Shown here: piece by piece, positions 58,101 to 64,000 of the stretch
How the letters are laid out: each line of letters starts with the position of its first letter
Numbering within the stretch: position 1 is the first letter of the stretch
Source: Xiphophorus maculatus
Lineage: Eukaryota > Chordata > Actinopteri > Cyprinodontiformes > Poeciliidae
DNA: 64,000 nucleotides
Assembly: GCF_002775205.1 (NCBI RefSeq)
Contig: NC_036443.1
Span: 10,283,698-10,347,697 of the forward strand
Direction of reading: 5' to 3'
Program-made: the position numbers and the translations under genes
Notes under the pieces: generated by a model
What the model was told of the DNA's origin: nothing
The model's input: only the letters and a program-made list of their open reading frames with translations
Databases searched by the model: none

Positions 58101-60930
58101 ATTCATTGTGAGTTTGCGGAGTCACATAAAATTATTCAAACAGCTGCAAAAGGCACCGAAACCATATTTTGGACCACTCTGGCTGAATTTTTTTAAATTA
58201 CATTTCTTTCTCCATCGTTTGCGCTGCAGGAAGGATGGCGTTCCAATTGGCTACAAAGGCTGCACTTTCCACAGGTATGTGACAGAGCCAAATGATTGCT
58301 GGTTAAACTACTGAAACAGAAGAAAAAGACCACACCTCAGGCTTATGCACCCAGGTCTTATTGGGTTATAATAGTTCTTATGCTTTTTTTCAATGTATTC
58401 ATTGGGAATCTAAGCTGTCTTACAAAGTGAAGTTTGAGAATATTAAATTTAAATCTTTTTGGTTATTTTTATTTTTCACATTCACTCCGGATCTACAGTC
58501 ATAGTCATTGGTTTTCTGACTGAAGGCTCTTTGAATCAAGCAGCTCAACCTAGTTCACCTTTTTAGTACACCTTTTTCTCTGTTTACCTCCAGGGTGATC
58601 AAAGATTTCATGATTCAAGGTGGAGACTTTGTAAATGTAAGTACATGCACACACTTCCTATTTTCTGGTTCAAAATCCTTGCATTTTGTGTGGAAGGTTT
58701 TAATTAAGGCGTAAGTAACCCCAGGTTTTTATCTTTTCTGTTGTTTTGTTTTCCACTGTGCTCATTACTAGAGTATTGGTGTAAAACCTATTATAACCCT
58801 GACCATGTCGAGATGGGATTTCCTTTAGTAATACCCCAACTTTGTGTATAATCCACTGGGAAAACTGTTGTCATATAGTAATTGTCATAGTTGTCATGTA
58901 TGTAATATAGAATTTGTCTTTGAATTGACCTACGTTCACTGAGTTTCTGTTGAATCCTTTTTAGCCTATGTGTGCTAAGCTTAACTTACTCAATCTAAAA
59001 ATATAAAAGTTGAAATTCATCAGTAACATCACTTTTTGCAAGGTTGAGAAAACTCAACCAATTTTCCTCTTTTTTTTTGTATTACAGAATCAAAATATCA
59101 AGAACTACTCCCATTTTGTATTCACTCTGTTAGAAGATTTGCTAAAATGTCACATTTTACTCCAGAAACGGACCCATCTAGAGTCAGTATCGATTACAAC
59201 TTAATTAATAAAGATTGCTCTTAGGACAGAAAGAGGACAGTTCGGTCTGAGCTGGATAAAAGAAATTTGTCTCCCTCTTGTGGTTCTGAAATGAATTACA
59301 CTTTTTTAATCTAGACAGACTTCTAAAATAGTTCCTGTTTGTCCTTTGCTAAAGGGCGATGGTACCGGTATCTGCAGCATCTACAGGGGTCCATTTGCAG
59401 ATGAAAACTTCAAAATGAAACATTCTGCTCCTGGACTTCTATCCATGGTATGTGTGTTGGTGAATGCTATTAAACTATTTTTCCATCTTCTGCAGAAAGA
59501 AAAGCTAATTTGATGCATTTAAGTGAGGTAATGTTTCTGTTCAAATGATTTCTAATTCAGGCAAACAGCGGACCGGGGACAAATGGTTGCCAGTTTTTCA
59601 TTACCTGCACTAAATGTGACTGGTTGGATGGGAAGCACGTTGTTTTTGGTGAGTCACTTTACAAAATTTACTTATTTACACTTATGCGCTCATCATTTTT
59701 TATGCGAACATAATTCCAGTCAGGCTTACACCAGATTCTTGATTGTTTTAGGAAAAGTGGTGGATGGTCTTCTGATCATGAGGAAAATTGAGGTAAAACT
59801 TCACAAAATACTTACTTATTTTTGTGCCTCTTGTCTTTCATCTTTTTAAATTAAATACTGGATTTCATACATAAATATGCCAAGTTTCTGGCCAATAAGA
59901 GCTGTGTTGTGTGTCAGTGCCCATACCAATGCATCTGCATGATCAAAAGCACTGTTTGCACTACATAATTTTATCACAGAAAAAAAGAGCTAAAATTACT
60001 AATTTTACTTTTAAGGAATGTCACAACAGAATCACTGAGCAATTTAAAAATGCACACATATAAAAAAAAAAAAAAACTAGACCTGAGTACACAGATGTTG
60101 TTTTTGAAGCATATTACGCTTACAATAAATTTTCTCACTAGTATTCCTCTGACAAAGAGAGATGGAAGACAATATTTTACCTTAACAGAACTACATAAAG
60201 CAGATCTGCTGGAACGCTTTCAGTTTCACATTTTCTTCACATAATCGGAGGAGGTGCCAGGTCATTCACATATAATGTCCAAGTAATGAAAATTTATGAA
60301 TTTCATCAAACCCGTGAAATTAGGTTTACCTAAAATGAAAAGATGACATCATACATTCTCAGTTATAACGAGACTCCAAAGAATTATTTAATTGGTCAAC
60401 TTGAGATCTGATAAATGTGAAAATATTATTGGATTTAGAAACAACAAACATGCAACTGGTAAACTGTTTGCCTTCAAATTGTTGAAATTCATCTTGGGCG
60501 GATTATAAATAATTTTCATGACTTTCATGGTAATTCTCTTTTACTTCCATTTTAGTGATGTTTTTTTTTTATTTGTGACTTTGAATGATTCTAGACCAGA
60601 AGCTGTTTTAGCAGAAAATAATTACTTTATTCTGACTATTTAGAGAAAAATTTGAGGTTTCCAGCCATGCCGAATATGCCAACCATAAAATAGCGAACTG
60701 TAGAAATGAGACGTTAGATTCGCTGAAACGTTCAAAATGTTCCCTCTGTCCCAGACGAATTTGATGATTCTGAGGCACAAACTCTTCACCGATTATTGAT
60801 GCTGATTGTCGCTTTTTAGATTTAGTTTTAATTCTGAGTTTGTTATTCTCCCCTCAAACAGAACGTCCCCACTGGACCCAACAACAAACCAAAACTGCCG
60901 ATCCTCATCGCTCAGTGTGGAGAAATGTGA
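46126..60930 (+). CDS. ppih: PPIH, spliceosomal cyclophilin H (peptidyl-prolyl isomerase)
   Basis: Peptidyl-prolyl cis-trans isomerase of the U4/U6.U5 tri-snRNP, which binds PRPF4/PRPF3; nuclear. Nine exons: 46126-46191, 56992-57056, 57189-57212 (24 nt), 58230-58274, 58594-58636, 59355-59447, 59561-59648, 59752-59792, 60862-60930. All phases agree and give 177 aa, the human length. It is a single cyclophilin fold: [38 protein letters not shown] with catalytic Arg67, and [12 protein letters not shown] with Trp133 of the cyclosporin pocket. It ends LIAQCGEM, as in human. Intron 1 is 10.8 kb and contains a receptor gene on the opposite strand. ybx1 follows 2.5 kb downstream, as in human. AATAAA at 61012-61017 is the likely polyadenylation signal. 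Confidence 0.97.
47740..48420 (+). mobile_element. Decayed Tc1-like element
   Basis: The stretch 48156-48245 (TTTGGAATCGCCGAGCTAAA, then GTTCAGAAGTAAATCTGACA and GAGAATCTTTAGGTTCACCT) aligns by eye with the Tc1 transposase block that codes for W(P)SQSPDLNPIENLW. Here it has several stop codons and frameshifts. GTACACTCCCCTCCATTAAA at about 47753 may be its 5' terminal region. The element is unrelated to the ppih exons. Confidence 0.45.
49126..49175 (-). pseudogene. 50-nt duplicated fragment of the nested receptor gene
   Basis: This segment matches 49865-49914, inside the receptor's coding sequence, in the same orientation at about 90% identity (mismatches mainly at four or five positions). 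The match stops abruptly at both ends. It lies about 210 nt downstream of the receptor's stop codon, possibly within its 3' UTR. Confidence 0.8.
49386..50495 (-). CDS. GPR160-like orphan G-protein coupled receptor
   Basis: A single-exon, 369-aa frame on the minus strand, nested inside ppih intron 1. It has seven hydrophobic segments at about 37-55, 60-88, 97-125, 142-160, 183-207, 264-292 and 296-319. The closest family I recognise is GPR160: GFIDYCL at the end of helix 3 matches human [15 protein letters not shown] in helix 6 matches the WLPF region, and [20 protein letters not shown] in helix 7 parallels human NIPWLYFVNS...VYW. The class A DRY and NPxxY motifs are both missing, as in GPR160. 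The N-terminus is acidic and Ser-rich; a hydrophilic loop with EENSLTRPP precedes helix 6. TAA directly precedes the start ATG in frame. An upstream non-coding exon is possible. The ligand is not inferred; orthology is probable rather than certain. Confidence 0.75.
   Translation of the reverse strand: MFPESSSSLEDSLTAKMFAIIEQWDEASNQYTDVTNKYFMLLLIKFGLETAVFYSCSPKKYMYFLSVCSLSVLLADFLLTLLMGAAWFLGPEKSLPSTCFLLATASTTYGALPLPMLILGFIDYCLDDTFMSNVSVLWKTFRNVILTMVVWAVAIHNSLHSDYARLVELDSSGEIKVLLCKVTESTVITTFTFGLFMACLLTLVPFWSRIPQWLREVDRMLEAREQQQNVRSDLLLTSTWNPNPETKTRPEEYPEENSLTRPPLWFSITLGFILFWMPYLVMSVSCLICGLGVPTHLGVNLLWLECSNSLLVGLVFWAKSYTKGPYSSLPEDVCLWQVYWHLSKDIRRSLPPTAVLKAPCEKKSSSFHV
50800..51075 (+). mobile_element. 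Probable LINE 3' tail
   Basis: AATCTCTGTAAAGCACTTTG AGTTACAC at about 50,992-51,020 resembles the frequent fish L2-type LINE ending CTGTAAAGCACTTTGAAT, preceded by a T-rich 3' region. Only the tail is recognisable, and the borders are uncertain. Confidence 0.45.
54430..54790. mobile_element. Possible Tc1-type terminal region
   Basis: GGTTGTTTAAGTTTGCACAC near 54490 resembles the terminal region of some fish Tc1 elements. It could belong to the same insertion as the transposase remnant at 55.2-55.4 kb. Weak evidence. Confidence 0.3.
55160..55410 (-). mobile_element. Tc1-like transposase C-terminal remnant
   Basis: On the minus strand the frame from 55385 to about 55200 reads [20 protein letters not shown] followed by [17 protein letters not shown]. 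This matches the C-terminal catalytic part of Tc1 transposases (QQDNDPKHT, QSPDLNPIEHLWR). The catalytic Asp block and the final Glu of the DDE triad are recognisable. No N-terminal DNA-binding part is found, so this is a dead fragment. Confidence 0.75.
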
Positions 60931-61011
60931 TGTTTAATTTTGAAATACATTTTGTGAGGCCCAATGAGCTTTTTCTTTCTTTTCTTTTTTCGTTTTTTAC
61001 ACAAAAAATGC

Positions 61012-61017
61012 AATAAA
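61012..61017 (+). promoter_or_regulatory. ppih: Probable ppih polyadenylation signal
   Basis: A canonical AATAAA 82 nt downstream of the ppih stop codon. Confidence 0.75.
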
Positions 61018-62045
61018 TTGTACTTTTCTAATTTAGATGTTCTGTCTGGTTTATTTCCTAATTTCTTCCTTTCCAAATTTTAAAATATTTTTTTACAATC
61101 CATAAAACATTAGAACGGTGTTAATCTGTTCAAAGCAGTTTTTCTTTCACATCTATAATTCGTCGGAATATAAAAACTTCCCCGGGTGGATTATGAACTT
61201 GATCTCGGTGTTTGGGTGATATGTAGCTGCATGGACACACACAAAGGTGTAAAGTTGTACTCTGAGGAGATGCGGGATTAATGTCAACCTTATCCATGGA
61301 GCAAATTAGAGCACACTCTCCAGTGCCAAGCAATCCTCTGTTGAACTTATGGCTACCCCTTCTATCCCAGCCAAATCCAAGCTTCAAGCCCCCCTCCCCC
61401 ATACTCCCCTTGAACATCTTTCTCTTGGCACAAAAGGATCCTTTCAGATGGAGACTCTCTTCTTATAGAGGCAGGAAGAGGGTTTTCTTTTTTTTTTTTT
61501 TTTTGAAAGGAGGTTTTCTCCATGGGGAGGCTTTCTGAGGCTCATTTTTGTGTGTGGGAGAGAGAGCGGAGCTCTGCAGTTTACAGCAGAGCTTCACACG
61601 TCGGCCTTTGCTTGTAAATGGTGCCAGTGGAGCTTTAATTACCATGACAATGTTTGTGAAGGGGTGGGAGGGTAAGCGGGTACTATTGGCTGTTCACTCT
61701 TTGCTAGAGAAAAAGGAAGTTTTCTCAACTCACACAAGATGGCTGACTTTTATCATTTATACTGAGTGGAAAAATTAAGTCATTAAGTCATTCTATCAAC
61801 TCTGAGGTATGTCAGCTTTTGTTTACTTTTGCAATGCCTTTCTCTTATGGTGGGTACTCCCATTTCTCTGTTAGGAACGTCATTGGAGTCAAAGACATCA
61901 CTACAACAGATTTAAGAAAGTACAACACATGTTAGAAGCAGCATGCAAAAATTCAGCCTGGGCTGAATATGTTCTGCAGACTAAATTTATAGATTGAAAA
62001 TCTTGAGCAACTCCAGTCTGTTAATGAATGAATGAATGAATGTGG

Positions 62046-62790
62046 CTACAGTGTCGTGCAAGAGTATTCACAACCCTTTGAATTTTTACACATTTTGTCT
62101 TGTTACAAGCTCTTCAATGTACTTTATATGAAAGCCACACACAAAGTAGCACACGTTAGTAAGCTCTTTAATTTGCAACGTTTCTACAATTCTTTAGAAA
62201 GAAATCAGAGAAGTCTGCACACAGCAGTCTGTCCATTTTATTCCAATGCTCCAAAATGTAATCTAGTGCAACCAATTGCCTTTAGAGGTCATTTAATTTG
62301 AAATTGTACTCCAAATATGAGTTTAATTATAACTTGTCCTGTTAAGGCTTAAAAAAATCTTAAGAGAGCATCAGAGATTAAACATTAACACGAAGACCAA
62401 GGAATACACTATAAAGGCCAGGGGATAAAGTGGTGGAGGAGTGAAAGCAGAATTCTGAGGGGGGAAAAATCAAATGCTTTGAACATCTCAAACTGTTGCC
62501 ATTCACCTTACCTGGCTGGCCAAGAAGGCCACGGTTAGTCTGGAAGAGCTGCAGATATTCACAGCTCATGTGAGAAGAATCGGTCCCCAGAACAATAATT
62601 AATGGTGCATTCCACAAATCTGGCCTTTACAGAAGAGTGTAAAAAACAAAATAGGTTGTTGAAAGAAATATTTAAGAACCCCTGCTAACAATTTGTGTCA
62701 GTCTACCACATAAAATCCTTGTCAAATACATTTATGTTTCTGGTAATGTGACAAAATGTAAACTTCAAGGGTTGTGATATATTTGATAGT
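62046..62790 (+). mobile_element. Tc1-type element relic with recognisable terminal inverted repeats
   Basis: The left end, GTCGTGCAAGAGTATTCACA ACCCTTTGAATTTTTACACATTTTGTC (about 62052-62100), pairs imperfectly with the right end near 62735-62785. The right end reads GTGACAAAATGTAAACTTCA AGGGTTGTGA, the reverse complement of CACAACCCTTGAAGTTTACA. The internal blocks AAACTGTTGCCATTCACCTT and GGAAGAGCTGCAGATATTCA, then CCACAAATCTGGCCTTTACA, are shared with the other family copies. Length is about 740 bp, too short and too broken to code for transposase. Confidence 0.7.
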
Positions 62791-63174
62791 TTGTGTATAC
62801 TGAGTTTAAGTGATTTGGCTGTATAGTGGTTAGATGCTTCATAATGCTGCATAGCTGTTAATTTTAAGGGCTGTTTATAAGATGGTAAATCCTGTCATTA
62901 ATTAAAGGGACTTTAAAATCTTTCATGCAGATTGTTTTCTCTGTTACTTGTGCATGCAATGTCTGGTTTTGTACTGTTTCTAAATGTGGTTAGTAGCTTC
63001 ATTTAATCCCAAGAGTTTAAGAGTTTGGGCAATTATTGTACCACGTATAAACAACGCTGCAAAACTACCTGACAGACACTTCCTTATTGCCATCCTTACC
63101 TGATTTGTGTATGTAGGGAGTGTTGAAAATTTTCAAGTATAATCTCCTTTTAGGAAACCCTTTCATGACAGTTG

Positions 63175-63438
63175 TACTAGCCAATTAAAAACACTTTATG
63201 TTAGTCGTCACACATTCCAGCCAATCAGAGGAAGCGTTGGGCGGGACTTCCACGGTGAACATTCCCCGGCACATCTACACGTTCTGCCCAGTTCGATCGG
63301 CAACGGGAGCGGAAAGAGGAAAGCTGAGAGCCCGAAGGCAGTAAGCCCCCACCACCGCCGGCCCAGGTTACCATCTAGCACCGGGAAAAATAGCAGAGAG
63401 CCGCCGCCGGCTGAAGCCATTACCAACGAGTAGTAAGC
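63175..63438 (+). promoter_or_regulatory. ybx1: ybx1 promoter and 5' leader, with CCAAT/Y-box
   Basis: A GC-rich stretch directly upstream of ybx1 exon 1. It contains two CCAAT boxes, at 63181-63185 and 63221-63225. The second, CCAATCAGAG, read on the other strand gives CTCTGATTGG, the classical Y-box core. The lack of a TATA box and the GC-rich leader (about 63300-63438) fit a housekeeping promoter. The cap site is not determined. Confidence 0.6.
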
Positions 63439-63547
63439 ATGAGCAGCGAGGCCGAGACACAACAACAACCTCCGCAGCCTGCTGCGGATGCGGAGAGCCC
63501 ATCCAGTCCGGCAGCCGCAGCTTCAGCGGGGGATAAGAAGGTCATCG
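63439..63547 (+). CDS. ybx1: YBX1 exon 1 (Y-box binding protein 1, partial)
   Basis: Y-box binding protein 1 is a cold-shock-domain protein that binds mRNA and DNA and packages mRNPs. Only exon 1 is present: 36 codons plus one base, MSSEAETQQQPPQPAADAES followed by a Ser/Ala-rich stretch ending GDKKVI, then a GT donor (GTAAGG) at 63548. This is the Ala/Pro-rich N-terminus. The human exon 1 starts with the same MSSEAETQQ and ends at the same DKKVI with the same phase. The cold-shock domain is beyond the right edge. The position next to ppih matches human. Confidence 0.92.
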
Positions 63548-64000
63548 GTAAGGCTGCCAAAGCTAGTGGAGCTAACTAGGCTGCTAACGTGGATTCTGTT
63601 ACAGTAGGGCGATCCCCACTGTCACCACTACAGACTGCCGTTAAATGTAACGTTAATGGGACATAAACGTTAAGTTCCTCGGTACCGAACAGAATGGACA
63701 GAAATTTAACGAACATAACCACCGTTTTCTACCTTTTCTGTTTTATTTAGAATGTTGGCATCATATTAGTCTTTGTATTTTCCTCTTCGGCGATGTCAAA
63801 AATATTTTTCGTGTAGTAGCCGAGCGTCAGTGTCGGGGGAGATTTAAGAGTTACATTTGCCGTAGCTTTTTATTTTTTTTTTTTTTATGAAAATCTTTTC
63901 CGAGTTCTGAAACTAGCCGTTTGACACATATCTGTTGCAACATTTTTCAGAGGACTGTCAGTTGTCCGAGAGCTCGTCGCTTTAGTTCGAGGATCCGAGC
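63548..64000 (+). other. ybx1: Start of ybx1 intron 1
   Basis: It begins with the GTAAGG donor. I see no further exon before the window ends. Confidence 0.75.

Larger units (their letters stand above)
60931..63438. other. ppih-ybx1 intergenic region
   Basis: It holds the ppih polyadenylation signal at 61012-61017, a T-tract near 61490, a short GAAT array (62024-62041), one of the best-preserved Tc1-type relics (62046-62790) and the ybx1 promoter. No additional gene is supported. Confidence 0.6.

Overview
The window is vertebrate nuclear DNA from a ray-finned (teleost) fish. Genes are split into short exons with GT-AG introns, the proteins are close to human orthologues, introns are compact, and the DNA is AT-rich with many microsatellites and Tc1-type transposon relics. 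A tRNA-headed SINE at 37.2 kb resembles a type I associate with cyprinodontiform fishes, but that placement is weak.

I rebuilt the genes by joining exons across splice sites and checking that the phase matched at every junction. Left to right: (1) the first three coding exons of ubr4 on the minus strand (158-3378), which runs off the left edge; (2) complete emc1 on the plus strand (4594-14643), divergent from ubr4, which matches the UBR4-EMC1 neighbourhood of human 1p36; (3) errfi1 (mig6) on the minus strand (17513-20682), convergent with emc1, with a probable TATA-driven 5' exon near 26.5 kb; (4) a repeat-rich gene desert at about 26.7-35.9 kb; (5) a complete 13-exon Gfo/Idh/MocA-family oxidoreductase on the minus strand (35933-41154), of a type I do not know from mammals; (6) taf10 on the plus strand (42306-45149), divergent from it; (7) ppih on the plus strand (46126-60930), whose 10.8-kb first intron contains (8) an intronless gpr160-like receptor on the opposite strand (49386-50495); (9) exon 1 of ybx1 on the plus strand (63439-63547), which runs off the right edge. 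PPIH and YBX1 are also neighbours in human 1p34.

The genes are mostly unrelated housekeeping functions: N-degron ubiquitin ligase, ER membrane insertase, EGFR feedback inhibitor, transcription factor subunit, spliceosomal cyclophilin and cold-shock-domain protein. They do not form one pathway. The shared logic is promoter architecture: two divergent pairs (ubr4/emc1 and oxidoreductase/taf10) with gaps of about 1.2 kb.

I found no evidence for a wholly new multi-gene system. The points most worth a second look are the nested antisense gpr160-like gene and a 50-nt second copy of part of it, the fish oxidoreductase with its Cys cluster, a predicted 9-nt micro-exon in emc1, the inferred errfi1 5' exon, and two retroposon insertions with recognisable target-site duplications.
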